Source: Curvularia sp. ZM96
Taxonomy: Eukaryota; Ascomycota; Dothideomycetes; Pleosporales; Pleosporaceae
DNA: 64,000 nucleotides
Assembly: GCA_022457065.1 (NCBI GenBank)
Contig: JAJGBQ010000008.1
Coordinates: forward strand, 434,001-498,000
Direction of reading: 5' to 3'
Part shown: positions 1-11,623 of the stretch, one piece after another
How positions within the stretch are numbered: the first letter of the stretch is position 1
Layout: every line of letters begins with the position of its first letter
Program-made: the position numbers and the translations under genes
Notes under the pieces: generated by a model
What the model was told of the DNA's origin: nothing
Databases searched by the model: none
What the model saw: only the letters and a program-made list of their open reading frames with translations

Positions 1-100
1 AATCGTACGAGCCGACGTGAAGTGGCGAGTTGTCGAAGTGTTGGACCAATGCGTACTGATCTCCAAATCGTTTGTTACAGGTTTCGCAAAAACATGCCAT
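1..100 (-). CDS. C2H2 zinc-finger protein, N-terminal end only
   Basis: Reading leftwards from an ATG at position 100, the first 33 codons are open to the window edge. They hold a C2H2 finger pattern: Cys at residues 5 and 8 (C-E-T-C), then Lys-Arg-Phe and Leu at the usual finger spacing, and two His near residues 21 and 27. A finger starting within a few residues of the initiator Met is common in fungal C2H2 proteins of unknown role. Most of the protein lies outside the window, so no function can be given. The finger itself is convincing; the start codon is the first ATG of the frame. Confidence 0.6.
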   Translation of the reverse strand, partial: MACFCETCNKRFGDQYALVQHFDNSPLHVGSYD

Positions 101-913
101 GGTTCAAAGTTGCCAAAGGCTCAAGATAGACCTTAGTTTTGATGGTTTAAGAGGCAAAAAAGCATCGTGAGAACGGTGGAGTGATCGCATCATTGGAACT
201 ACATTAATTACCTCCTGTCCGTCTCGCGACGGGGTGCGTCCCGGGTCGCAGGGATTGACGTTACAATTGCAAATAGATACTCTGCCTTCGCAATGTTATT
301 TCCAGCATCTAGTGTGGCTACGGTAAACCCTCTAATTCATCAACAAATTGTCGTTTTATGCTGGGCTGTCTGTACTGTGTAGATCAATAGTACCGATCGG
401 GTCCTTCTCACATATACCTCACGATGTATGCGGCAATCGCTGGCGTTTTACTCCTTTCCAATCCACCATGATACCAATTTATTGGAGTGCTAGTTGTGCA
501 TATTGTCATTACGTGGAAATGAGATAGCGCGATGGACAATAGGGAGCAGATTTCGACCAAGCTTACACACATTGGCCTAACCTTATTTGCGCTGATACGA
601 CGTATACATAACTACATAACTAGTGTATGTACGGGAAACTCTGTCGCTTGGTTTTGCGCACTAGCTCACTTAGAAAGCGAAAACTGCTTACCGGTAAGCA
701 GACGCGCCACTGTGACACAGTTCTTGTCACGACAGCGTTGCATTGAGCCGATGAATCCTGCAAGATGCTTATGGTCATCAAGTCAGGGTTAGCGGATTCT
801 CTTTTCGATAAAGCTATCGCAAGTCTAGTTACATAACTTAGCTAGCAAGTTAAGCGGAAACACCTCCCTGCTGTATACGCCCGCCAACCTCGTTCATCTC
901 ACCAACCTATAAT
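101..913. other. Intergenic, no supported gene
   Basis: I see no convincing coding region here. An 86-codon frame at 532-792 has no recognisable motif and is probably chance. The stretch would hold the promoter of the leftward C2H2 gene and the 3' end of the leftward gene to its right. Confidence 0.5.
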
Positions 914-2113
914 TCAACCTTGGAAGAATGTATCACCATCCCTTAACGAGATGTCACCCATTCTTACAGCCAGCTCATCTTCCAAAATTGCCTCGCACTC
1001 AACCATAATCTCAACCTCTGTACTGCTCGTTTTGATACCCCAAAACCATATACCCGGCTTCAAGATCAACCTCACCAACTCTAGTACCAATTCCGCCTCA
1101 CTTGCCTTCTGGCCAGCTATTTCCTTGGCGGAATCCACCACCATCTTACACACTTCTTTATGCCGGGTTTCAGCACATTTGTTTATACCTTCGGCCTTAA
1201 ACCGTTGGTAACTTCCCAGTGTGTATGTGCTGCGGAAAAGGTGGTTGATAATCGGCATCCATCGAATCTCTGACCAAGGAACAAACTGTATGATAGCATT
1301 CTGGACACCTTGCCCTATAATGACGTATTCGTCGCAGTTCCTAGCCCATTGCTGATAGTTTTGCGGTATCAAACGGGGTTCACTACCCGACTTGAGAAAA
1401 CGAAGCACATCCGACACCCGGAACACACTGACATTTGGCGTTCGACTTAAGGTTTCGAGATCAAAGACTACAAAGCTGACTTGGTCTTTCGTTCCTCGCT
1501 CTTGCTGTTCTCGCGATTTCTTCCCTGTCAGATGGAGTGTCCAGTCCAACCTTGGACTTGTCGAAGTGAACCTCGTCGCTAGTTGTCTGCCTAGCTTTGT
1601 TTCTCTCTCCGTCTTTCCTAAGTGTCTCCCAAGCGAACCCAAGAAGTCCTGCACAGACTTTCTCTGCCGATATCGGTCGTTGAACAATGCTGCTATTGCG
1701 GGCGATTTGTATGCTCCAGACTGATCTGTATCAGTCTGTTGATGTGCACGGAAAAGAAGAGTGCGTTTGGTAGGTATAGGGTCTACGTGAACCTCTTCTA
1801 AGACTATACGACTTTGATTAACATTGTTTCAGACACTATTACTCGGAGCTGTACACTCGACCCAGTCAAGGGCACGCTTAACCTCTACATAGGCTGCGGC
1901 CGCATCGAGTGTTCTATCTTGCGCATCTAGTCTCCCCACTACCGCTTGACATATATCGGCAATGCCAGAAAGTTCGTCTACCACGCTGCGAAAGTCGTCG
2001 AGCGTCCTCGGACGCGAAGCCGGAAACTGCCGATGCACTTTCTCGAGGCGATCCTGAACAAGCTGCCCAAGGCTGAGCGAGCCTACCAAGGGAGTGAAAT
2101 CCGGCAATGCCAT
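914..2113 (-). CDS. DUF7587-like protein of unknown function, two exons
   Basis: A 94-codon ATG frame (2113-1829) and a 257-codon frame (to 914) lie in the same reading frame, separated by one TGA. A 45-nt intron at 1798-1842 (GTAATA start, TTAATC as possible branch site, CTTAG end) removes the TGA and keeps the frame. The main domain has T-L-L-F-R-A-H, then T-R-F-T-S-T-S-P-R-L, V-V-F-D-L-E-T-L, and C-D-E-Y-V-I-I-G-Q-G followed by A-I-I. That is the order of conserved blocks I associate with fungal DUF7587 domains, which have an ADP-ribosyltransferase-like layout. The N-terminal 90 residues are probably helical. Function is unknown and the family call is from memory of the pattern. If the intron is not used, this is a one-stop pseudogene. 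Confidence 0.55.
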
Positions 2114-4502
2114 AGCTCAGGTTCGTTGTAAGATAGTCTAAGTGACGAGCTTTCCGCATCTATAGACATAAACTGAGACTGTGCTTGCTTACGAATCAAC
2201 AAACGCAATAGACTGTTTGCACCTGAGACAGCGGCTACTAAAAGTTAATGGTCTTTTGCTCGTTGAAGATCCGTTTTTGATGTTCTGTCAAGTAGGGTTG
2301 GCAAAGATCGAACCTGTCGAGTACTGCATTAGGTCAGGCCAGTTGGACTGGCTTGATTTTTGACAGCTCTATCGCTAAGATTTGCCGCTGTGCGAGGGGC
2401 TTCGATTGGTTAAGAGCAGGACACGTAGGTCCGTACCACGCCACAGCCATACCTGAACTAAGCGAAGATGCAAATTAGCTGTGCAGGATGCATGCGCCAA
2501 CTATAATTTGAGACGCATAATCATTGATAAGAGATGATTGATCGTACCTCTTGGTATATTTCGATTGTGATAGGCAACAGTTGATTGATAAAAATGCATG
2601 ATCGATCCGCAGTAGACTGAGACTTGCCAGCCCTGATAATTGGCATAACGCAATTCAGTTCTCAATATAATCAGCACCTCTCCGCGAAGTGTGATATCAT
2701 ATTCACAAAGGATGTGGACCACCTGAGCTCACTTGCTATTACGTGAGTGCCGCAGATTATCTGCAATCGTCTTAGAGATGCTCCACATGTTCAAGTCCAT
2801 GTGTACTATAACTATGTGACATTCTCCGCCGTAATAAATGCTTTGGCAATGCTCAGTCGACTATGATAGATATTGCATCAATAGAAATCTGTGCTATGTA
2901 GTGCTCATGAACGAAATATGATGGTACTAAGTGGTGGGAAATCGAAGCATCTCCTACAGCGTGAGGGCGCGGAATTTCCGCTCCACTTCCAAGATGCATG
3001 GCAGAGTGGACAAGAGCCGCATGATTCTAAACAATCTATCGATCATCGAAAGTGCCATGTCTATTGATGGCATTTGTTTTGATGACCCATAAGATCAAGG
3101 CTGCTAGCTTGCGTGTGCGGCTCATCGCATTCAAGGACGGAGACTCGAACTGATTATGGTAACTTTATGCGCAAAGACGCTAACAATCTTCAATCTAATC
3201 AGTAGTGATTGTTCTATTAGTTAGATGGTATAACTTGAATTATCTGAACGCGGCACAGAGCTCAACGTTACCGTCCATGCGTTCCGAACGGCACTGATTC
3301 CGATCAGAGGTGGGGTCGACTTGGCGCACAACCCGCTTATTGTGCTTGCAGCATCAACACCATTCGGGTACGACACTACTGCAAACAGCGACCTACACTG
3401 AAAATTTTACAGCTTGGACGAGTTGATCAAGGTCAGACTCACTACACCTATGGTATAAATGTCGCCGTGCATACGTTGTCCGGTAGATTTTTGCTCACGG
3501 AGATTGCGCTTCACGTTGATTGGCCTGCCGATCATCGTCTCTTCTTATTGAGTAACCGATGCTGATGCTGATGCTGATCATAAGCACGTTACCCATGCCA
3601 AGCTGCGCCAAGCTTCTGATGCTCATGCCCATGCTCATGCTGTTGCTGACAGCTAGTGGTGCGCACGGCAACTCACTGCGATTGGCTGTAAACTCTACCA
3701 AAGGCTCGATGGATATGTATGTGTACGCGTCTAAGAGGTCTATATCTGGGAAGAGTGGGGCGGGGGAATTCCACAACGTCATAGCTGAGTAAGGGACAAG
3801 AGACGGAGATGGTAGATCGAGAGCAGGTGAGCCACAAGGCTGGATGTAAATGGCTACCCCGCCATGCAAGCCAAGAGCAGCTGTTGTGTAACGAAACAAT
3901 CAAAGTCAATCTGCGCCCGGTGATCGTAGTACATTGAACTTCCCCAGCTAACCAAGCATACACTAGCTGACATATTTGACTTTCTCCTTCAAGCCTAGCT
4001 GAGCTCGGCCCCTAGTCGCTGATCCAAACACGCATTTTCACTTCCGCGTATCAAGTGTACCGCCAATCTGATTTTTCCGCTCGCTGCCAATCGAACGTAC
4101 GTCAACGCTGCGCACTGGTTGTACTGAGGGGCTAGACGAGGGCACGCCGCTGCAGCAACAGCGTACTGCTTGTGTTGCCACGTATGTTTAAGCACTTTGC
4201 CGCTGGTTTTACGTTGCACAAGAGCGGCTCTAAAAGAGTCCTGGCGCCTGATACCAGATGAACTGATTTTATCGCTAATCCGCTTAATGCCGCGCCGCCT
4301 CGCGGCCTGCCGACGCGCGCGAGGCCGTCAAACAAAGTACTAGCATATAGGAAATACAACTATTGATCCGATTTAAATAATATGCTGTTTTGGTGGAGAA
4401 ATAGCAGGTCGCAAAATAACTGATCAACTTTGGTGAGGGCGGGGTTTCGGCTACCGAGGCGAAACTTTTGACCTACGTAGTACTGTATATCCACGACAAT
4501 GA
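2114..4502. other. Intergenic, no supported gene
   Basis: Open frames here are short and on conflicting strands, without motifs. The only structured patch is the triplet-rich tract near 3556-3660, listed separately. Confidence 0.5.
3556..3660. repeat. Imperfect GATGCT/ATGCTC microsatellite
   Basis: Three perfect GATGCT hexamers are followed by diverged copies of ATGCTC, ATGCCC and CTGTTGCTG type. The low-complexity tract creates apparent Met/Leu-rich open frames on the + strand that should not be taken as genes. Confidence 0.7.
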
Positions 4503-4504
4503 TA

Positions 4505-7151
4505 CTCGGGCCCAACGGCTGCTGTAGCAGAATTTCAATGAAATTGCCCGTGCTCCGCACGGGCCTATCACCTCAATAATAACAATATATTTCAATCGTA
4601 AATTTAAGCTAAATAGATACAAAAATATAATCTTTCTAATTTTAGGAATCGAAGATATATTATCAAAGCACTCTCTAGTCAGATGTTATCGAAATTGGAC
4701 TATTGCAGTAGCTGCTATCGTCGCTGTCGTCGCTATTGCTTGTATCAATTTTACCATCCACCATAGCTTTGTAAGCCTTTTTGATAGTAGTATCGACATC
4801 AATACACGACTCTGTAGAAGTAGATTCTGCGCAATCTTCTTGAGTATACTGAGTAAAGCGTTCTAGGTCCTGTGGCAGCGTGGTGGATGGTGAAGCTGCA
4901 ATGAGATGGTGGCTCGTGAGTTTCGTATATAGATCGACAAGTTGACGAATATTATACGCCACCTATATAGCTGGCGTACGATCTATTATTATAGTGCCCT
5001 TACGATACTTAGAGCTGCTATCTTGAAGTATCTATTCCTACTTTACTAAGGCCTTAGTGTTGTAGTTATTATCGTCAGTGTTTATGTGTTGCTAGCGCGC
5101 AATATCGCGCTGTGTTGTGATACTGCCTACTATACGCTTAGTATATTTACGGCTAAAGTTCCGTATAGTTAGGAAGATACGTCTCTATTTATTGAAAATA
5201 ATTGTAGTCTTATGAAGTCGTTTCGTAGCTATTTCTACCTTAAGGCGAGCAAGGTCATTAACCTGGCGCTGCTGCACTATCTGCCGCGCGTCTTTGGCAT
5301 ATATTACGCTACCTTTGCTCTCTACAGTCCGCTTCTTACGACGTCTTCGCTCCTCCTTGGCAAGGATAGCAGCCTCAGTTCTGTGCAGCTCACGCTTGAA
5401 GCCCTCGGCGTTGCGGGCAAGAGCTGAGACGCCACGAAGGTGACGGATCACATCAGCCGCGACCTGACGAGGAAGGTGTTGATGGACCACAGCGCGAACA
5501 AACGGCTCTTGTAACTCGATCTGTCGTACCGTTTTTGGTGTATGCTAAGTAGCGTCGCCAGGCTTAGGGTCCTCAGGCTCTGGTGTTGTATCTTGTGGTT
5601 GAGGCCGCCGCACCAGCTGTGCCGTCTCTAGGTCGATCTTAACACGGTGAAAGCGTCGCATAGGCGCTCGAGATGGCGACGAGATGAGCGGAGGCGGCGA
5701 GGATAGATCAAGAGGTGTACCGGCGTGCTGTACAAGCGGTAGTGGTGGTGTAGCTGAGCGATCACTATTGCTAAAGTAGCAACCTTCTTGGGTGCGAAGA
5801 TGCGCTAACACGATGTTAGGTTTGTACGGCATTATGCCTGTACGCCGCCAACCTGAGTAGATTGTATACTTTGTAAATGTCAAGCATCGGATCTCCTCTA
5901 TTGTAGCCATAAAGTCGGCCTTGTTGATATCGCGCGAGCCTGTACGAGAGGCGTACTCAAGCGTCTTGCCGTGATACCACTTGAGCGGTTGAAGGCAACC
6001 CACATCTAGAGACTGGATGAGGTGGGTTGTATGAGGTGGGAGGGCAAAGAGCTGTATCTTGTTGTCTTCAGCAAGCTGACAAAACTGCTTTGTATAGTTA
6101 GTGAGATTTATGCCTATCTATTAGCAATAAGCGCCAAGCTCCATGGCGACTATGGCTTGCCACCTTGTTAAAGTGTTGGATCTAGGCGTACGCAAGTTTG
6201 TCGTTACTATAACTATTATTGGACACGCCTACAAGATACCTATTAGGTAGATCTACGATCTAATGCTCCATCACAGTAGCAGCTTTGACGACAATAAGAG
6301 GTGGAATAACCTCGCCTGTGGCCTGGATACACTTAGCAAGAGTAATAAGCTCGCGATTGTTGGCGTTGTGGATAAAGACCGTACGTCTATTTTTAGTGTA
6401 TAAGTACTGCTCTTTTGCAACACCAATACGGCAGCCTGTCTCATCCATATTATATATATCTTCAGGCAAGATACCGCGCTCGTCGATAAGGTCTTTAAGC
6501 CTAGTATACCAGTCAAGGAGCGCTGCTGGCTCCTGGGCAAGCTTACGCTGTACCTCAATTGACTTTGCCTTTACACGTCTATATTTTGGGTGCCTTGCGA
6601 GCCATCGTCGTGACCAAAGCTTGCCAACCTTAGGTGCAACTTCATCTAGTCCTGTATACGCATCCTTAAGGAGCGAGTTCGCCTGCTGCTCGACTAGTCC
6701 ACGATGAATACTAAAGCCAATGTTGTCGATAACATCAAGATACCGCTTAAGAGCAAAATCTTGCGACTTATTAAGCCGGTATAAAGTAGGTGGCTTAGCG
6801 CGATCACAGCGATTTGGAAGTCTAAGATAGGCGCGCCGCAGGCGTTGATATGGCAGGTTGTGGGTAGTTGCATAGCTTTTGATGTTAGGTTGATGGAGTA
6901 GGCGTAACGCTTTGGCGTGCTTTTGCAACGCCACCAACTCTTCTTTATATACAGACTTTCTCTTGTTAGCCTTAGGCATGGTAAAAACGATACGCGTAGT
7001 CAAGTTTATTTAATTATACGTTGTTGTGGTAGATGTATGTACTAAAAGCGACGTGTTATTATTGAGGTGATCATTATCGTTGAGGTGATAGGCCCGTGCG
7101 GAGCACGGGCAATTTCATTGAAATTCTGCTACAGCAGCCGTTGGGCCCGAG
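4505..7151 (-). mobile_element. Pogo-superfamily DNA transposon with 72-bp perfect TIRs (family P1)
   Basis: The ends at 4505-4576 and 7080-7151 are perfect inverted copies over 72 bp, beginning CTCGGGCCCAACGGC, and are flanked by TA on both sides (4503-4504, 7152-7153), as expected for Tc1/mariner/pogo insertion. Each end carries two palindromes: one around AATTTCAATGAAATT and one of GCCCGTGC/GCACGGGC separated by TCC. At 2.65 kb it is longer than the other pogo elements in the window. The transposase is on the minus strand and broken. An extra AT-rich open frame at 4675-4962 (minus), rich in Ser, Thr and Asp, lies between the transposase end and the left TIR; I do not recognise it. Confidence 0.9.
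5185..6979 (-). pseudogene. Pogo/Fot1-like transposase, broken (element P1)
   Basis: From an ATG at 6979 the frame shows a helix-turn-helix N-terminus, a CENP-B-like region and the first catalytic Asp in Y-N-M-D-E-T-G. The second Asp follows in L-L-L-I-D-R-H-K-S-H, where the usual Gly after Asp is Arg, and the third in L-I-Q-S-L-D-V-G-C. Stops replace expected Trp after M-E-H (about 6260) and after Y-A about 50 codons on, both TGG to TAG. A frameshift follows near 6100. The C-terminal part continues as open blocks at 5545-6060 and 5185-5490, the latter very basic. Such enzymes cut and paste the element in the nucleus; this copy cannot make a full enzyme. Confidence 0.85.
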
Positions 7152-7606
7152 TATTGTATTCGAGTGCAGATCTCGGTCTCCTCTTGAGCGCAGCTACCGC
7201 TATACGGCAACATAAGCGGGGAAATATCACGCAAAAGAAACATGACTTGTCGCAAAAGCCACACTAAAGACTCGGATTCATCGGGCCGTTTCTAGTGTCG
7301 AGAGTATCCCTTACTAGAAAAAGATAGGCAGATTCTCTATCGGACCAACCAGAGACTGTCAATTAACGTCATAATCACTCGCATGAAGATTGACTGGACA
7401 GATCCACGTCAGAGTATACGTCATATCACATATCCCTGATTGGATAGGGCCTAACTTTCCGAACGAATGAGTGCATAGGGAAAAGATAGACACGGAGTTC
7501 TTGGCAAGTACAAGAATACGATTGGTTGATCGAACAACTACCGGCCGAGCCAATCGTCCGATACTATGTTTGCAGTTGCTTCGCCTACCAATCCTCCATC
7601 CACTGA

Positions 7607-8596
7607 ATGCTACACTTGGCCTTGCCATCATTGAGCACGGCTGCTCCGTTATTACCCAACTCTCTGCCTTCGGCCTTACGACCCAACGGCATGCATGAGC
7701 GACCTAGCCCATCTAAGGTAGCGATTCCTAGGCTGAGAAGACCCGAGAATGACCGCAAGTCCACTCCGAGGAGAGTTGGCATCCCAAGGGTGCAGAAAGC
7801 ATGCGATAACCGTCACACTCGCAAAGTGAGATGCAGTGGAGAGCGACTACATTGCCAGACCTGTTTGGATCAGCCTTCAACCTGCACCTATCCGCTGGCT
7901 CGTAAGGATCGCCTGAAGCAATCGGTCTCTCAAACTGTATAGCCCGCACCACTAATCCAACCGGTGCTACTGAGCATGTCAGCCAGCTAGTTGCTCTTTT
8001 GAAAAATCTCGGTACCCATGTTAACAATGCCGGGCAACGAAAGATCGACGGGCTTCTCGATTCGGTATGTTTTTAGGTCTGAAGGCTGCTGGTTCTGACG
8101 CAAACAGCTCGGAGAGTGTGCCTCAAAACCGACCTTAGTAACGGAAAGGGTGGAAGAAGAATCGCTGGGCTTGGCACCTAGTCGAGTGCGGCTAGACACG
8201 AATACTGAAGCCAATGTTTCCGGGTCGGTAGGCTCTGACGACGACGATCTCGTAAATGAAGATCTGTTTCGAAGTTATGGATCGAGGGCGACCAGCTTTG
8301 CCGGAAAACACTCGGAAGTGCAATGGTTCACAAGCCTCAAGATTAAAATGGCGAGTCAGTGTCCGTAAGGCCAATAAACCGGCTACCCTTCGGAGCTCTA
8401 GGCAGCGGCAATGAGACGGCAGTGCATGGAGTGGATGCTTCGCATGCTCGACGGAAATCATCTCCATCAGATAGTATTCTGCGTGTCTCTAACTCCACTT
8501 TCTATCCCGATAGCGACAATCTCGATGTAGGTGTTGTAGTCCACCCATACGAACTGCCTCCGCCGGAGGAAGCTGAAAGATTATTTGACTGCTATA
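7607..8596 (+). pseudogene. Zn2Cys6 transcription factor relic
   Basis: A C6 binuclear cluster is visible around 7790-7900: K-A-C-D-N-R-H-T-R-K-V-R-C, then C-Q-T-C, then C-T-Y-P. The second Cys of the first C-x2-C has become Arg. In another frame (7965-8060) follows a stretch resembling the linker seen after such clusters. Then come S-F-A-G-K-H-S-E-V-Q-W-F (about 8300) and H-P-Y-E-L-P-P-P-E-E-A-E-R-L-F (about 8550), typical of the start of the fungal-specific factor domain. Several frame changes and the lost Cys make it non-functional. It stops where a Fot1-like element inserts at 8597, and I do not see its C-terminal part on the far side. Confidence 0.8.
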
Positions 8597-10452
8597 ACGT
8601 CTGGGACGGGCGAACCGCTCACAGTGCCAAGACCCCATCAACTTTAACTATTACTTGACTATTACACGCGATGTCTCAACTCTACAACGTGAAAAACTCT
8701 TTAAAAGAATCCCAAATACAGCTTGCAATACTAGCTATTCATAAAGACGCGACACTTAGCCAGCGACGTGCTGCAGCACTATATAACGTTTCTCAAAGAA
8801 CTCTTAGTGATCGACTTGCTGGAGTCTCTCCCCGACAAGATATCCAGCCTAAATCAATGAGACTCCTTGTGACAGAAGAGGAGACACTTTGTAACCATAT
8901 TCTGGACCTTGACTGGCGAGGATTTCCAGTACGCCTCTCTACTGTCAAAGATCTAGCTGATTCTTTACTGGCTGCTCGCAACTGTGAGCCTGTTGGCCAA
9001 AACCGGGCCAAGTCCTTTGTAAAGCGTCGCCCAGAGCTTCGAACAAAGTTTAATCGAAAGTACGACTATAAGAGAGCCCTCTGTAAAGATCCTGAGCTTA
9101 TGCAGCGCTGGTTCCGCCTAGTACAGAATACTAAAGCCAAGTATGGGATCCAGGACGACGACATGTACAATTTTGACGAGACGGGCTTCATGATGGGCAT
9201 GCACAACTCGTCAGCAGTAGTCACAGCCTCTGAGCGTCGAATGAAGCCAAAGTCCTTGCAGCAGGGCAATAGGGAGTGGGCTACTAGTGTAGTTTGTGTT
9301 AGCGCAGCTGGCTGGGCAATCCCACCCTTCATCATCTTTCAAGGCAAGCACCACCTCTCTGCCTGGTACAAGGAGGATAGCCTGCCTAGAGACTGGCTTA
9401 TTGGGGTCTCTGAGAACGGCTGGACAACAAATGAGCTTGGTATGAAGTGGCTGAAGCACTTTGACAAGCATACAAAAGAGCGCACTGTTGGAGCCCATCG
9501 TCTGCTCATTCTTGACGGTCATGAGAGCCACAACTCCGTCGAGTTCCAACAATACTGCACAGAGGCAAAGATTATCACTCTCTGCATGCCTCCGCACTCC
9601 TCCCACCTACTGCAGCCACTTGACGTGGGCTGTTTTTCGCCATTAAAGAGGGCGTATGGGCGCCAAGCCGAGGACATGATGCGCAATAGGATCAACCATA
9701 TCACCAAAGTAGAGTTCTTGCCAGCTTTTTACCAAGCCTATTGCAAGACTATTACAAAGGACAATATCCTAAGAGGGTTCCGAGGCGCTGGCTTAGTTCC
9801 ACACGACCCAGAGGCGGTGATTTCAAAGCTTGATGTTAAGCTGCGTACGCCGTCACTACCTGCTGTAGAAGATCTACTCTAGCTGTCGCAAACCCTAAGC
9901 AATACCCTAGAATTAGGGTCGCAATCGACGCTGGTGAAGCAGAGGATTCAGAGGCATATAGACAGCTCACCAACAAGTATGGTAGTTGCCTTTGAAAAGC
10001 TGGCTAAAGGCGCTGCGATTATCGCGCAGAAGCTGGTGTTAGCACAAAAACGCAATGCTGAGCTTGAGGCAGCTAATTAAGCTGCCACACAACGAAGATT
10101 ACACAAAAGAAAGCGAATACAGAAGGGAGAGATTCTAATAGTTGAAGAGGGAGAGCGATTAGCAACGCTAAGAGAGTTTGGGGCGCGTAGTGATAGGAAG
10201 AAGGTGAAGAAGAGAGCGCGCGTTGAGGCAGGTGAACCATCACAAAGGCGCTGTGGACGCTGTGGTAAGACTGGGCACAACTTGCGCACCTGTAAGCAAG
10301 ACAAAGAAGTAGGTTCTGAGTAGAACAGTCTACTACGATTTCTAATTACTATCGTGGTTGTACTATAATCATCAGATAATGATTGGGGAGTTGGTGGGGT
10401 CTTGGCAGAGTGACCGCTTCGGTCTACTGACCGACTCGCTATACAGACACGT
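8597..10452 (+). mobile_element. Fot1-like pogo transposon, copy 1 (family P2)
   Basis: The right end (10388-10452) matches the 65-bp TIR of the second copy at 41.6-43.4 kb and is followed by TA. The left end is preceded by TA at 8595-8596 and starts ACGTCTG, but its TIR has lost bases, so it is no longer a matching inverted repeat. Length is about 1.86 kb, typical of Fot1-type elements. It sits inside the Zn2Cys6 relic, so that gene was present before the insertion. Confidence 0.88.
8671..10323 (+). pseudogene. Fot1-like transposase, two nonsense changes (P2 copy 1)
   Basis: The first 403 codons are intact: a psq-type helix-turn-helix (S-Q-R-R-A-A-A-L-Y-N-V-S), a CENP-B-like region, and the DDE triad in M-Y-N-F-D-E-T-G-F, L-L-I-L-D-G-H-E-S-H and L-L-Q-P-L-D-V-G-C. 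A TAG at 9880 stands where copy 2 has TGG, and a TAA near 10078 where copy 2 has CAA. Both are C-to-T type changes in CpA context on one strand. The C-terminus would carry a CCHC knuckle (C-G-R-C-x4-H-x4-C). A truncated protein that keeps the whole catalytic core could still be made, but it would lack the basic region and knuckle. Confidence 0.88.
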
Positions 10453-10461
10453 TAGTTAGCG

Positions 10462-10520
10462 TTGGGGACAAATCTCAAAACCTTGGGGACAAATCTCAAA
10501 ACCTTGGGGACAAATCTCAG
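10462..10520. repeat. Three tandem copies of a 21-bp unit
   Basis: The unit TTGGGGACAAATCTCAAAAC plus one C is repeated twice perfectly and a third time for 17 bp, starting eight bases after the TA duplication of the Fot1-like element. Confidence 0.9.
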
Positions 10521-10789
10521 CAGCCATCTGTAGCCGAGCGAAATATTACTATTGTCAAATAAGCTACCCGAAAGCGTCTCAGCCCAGTGAATATGAATCA
10601 GGCCGGAGCCATTCAAAGTATCAGGACCAGCCACCCTGGAAACTACCCTGGGAACTAGATATATAAACTCCCTGGATAGTACAGACAGATGAACAACACA
10701 ACACATACGTTCTGTTCTACGTTTTTACATACATCTGACCTGAGAAGGCTGAAATCTGACAACTATAACGATCGGTGGTTTTGATGTGG
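10521..10789. other. Promoter-like non-coding segment, origin unknown
   Basis: Contains a TATATAAAC box near 10660 preceded by CCCTGGAA and CCCTGGGAA repeats, resembling the promoter part of an LTR, but I find no second copy or defined ends in the window. Confidence 0.3.
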
Positions 10790-11620
10790 TCTTGGCGCGT
10801 CGTGCCACTCGCCCATCCGTGCCATTCACCCGTGAGGTACCGTATCTTGGCACGTACGGTATCACCACTTGAGGCCGAGCCACCCACGAGGGCATGCGTA
10901 CGGCTTGACTTCGAGCACTGTGTCTACTCGGACTTCTGCACACATCTCCGCCACCCTCATGAGCGGCGACCGATGCTTCGTGCACAGTCGTTATCGCTTG
11001 AGCATCTAGTTAGGGATGCGACTGACCCAGCTTGTGGATCGACACCCAGAACGCGATCGTCTGCTTTCGCAGTCTCCGTTCCATGGGGAGCAGGCCTGCC
11101 TCCACCTCTGCCACCGACAGCGCGATGGTGCGGAATCCCCGGATCATCACCTGCGCCATGATTCTCTACGACTACAGCAAAAGCTGCTTCATGTCGTGCG
11201 TCGCGATCGGGTATCACACCGGCGAAGCGTAGTCCGTCACCGGCAGCACCGCACTTTGAGCCAGTTGCTCGACCGCCTTGAGTTGCAGTCCTCTCCTCCT
11301 GCGCAGCGCCAACGCCACTCTGATCGCCTTGCCTGCCTTGTCTGCGAGATGCACCTTGAACCTCAGCTCCTTGTCGAGCGTCATGCCCAGGAGTTTGGCC
11401 TTGTCTGTAGGCACAACGTCTTGTCTCTCGAACCACAACGGCTTCGTGCTGTCTCTACCCGCTGCTTTGTATCGCGTGAGGTGGATGAAGGGCGTCTTCT
11501 CTGCGTCGAACACGGCCCCGCTGGTGCGTTCCCACTTCTCCAACATGGGACAAAATGAGGAGAGCGCCGCGGCAAGCAGGTCGCATAGCAAAGCATGGGA
11601 GAAGATGTCGACCCGCTATA
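10790..11620 (-). mobile_element. Tad-type LINE reverse-transcriptase relic
   Basis: Minus-strand frames show the C-terminal part of a non-LTR reverse transcriptase. The order is S-G-A-V-F-D-A-E-K-T near 11510, K-L-L-G-M-T-L-D-K-E-L-R-F near 11380, A-L-A-L-R-R-R-R-G-L, and P-V-T-D-Y-A-S-P-V at about 11220. In other frames come G-F-R-T-I-A-L-S-V-A-E, near 11130, and farther on R-P-Q-V-V-I-P-Y. These blocks are in the order of fungal Tad-clade elements. Frameshifts and loss of the 5' half mean it is dead. Its edge lies only a few bases from the stop codon of the histidine kinase. Confidence 0.75.
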
Positions 11621-11623
11621 AGT

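Noticed and set aside
532..792. 86-codon + frame
   Set aside because: No motif, no signal peptide, no plausible promoter; composition looks random.
914..1687. The 257-codon frame as a stand-alone gene
   Set aside because: It has no ATG at its left limit and continues upstream in frame into the 94-codon ATG frame; better read as exon 2.
3495..3963. Overlapping frames of 77-134 codons
   Set aside because: They come from the GATGCT/ATGCTC low-complexity tract on both strands.
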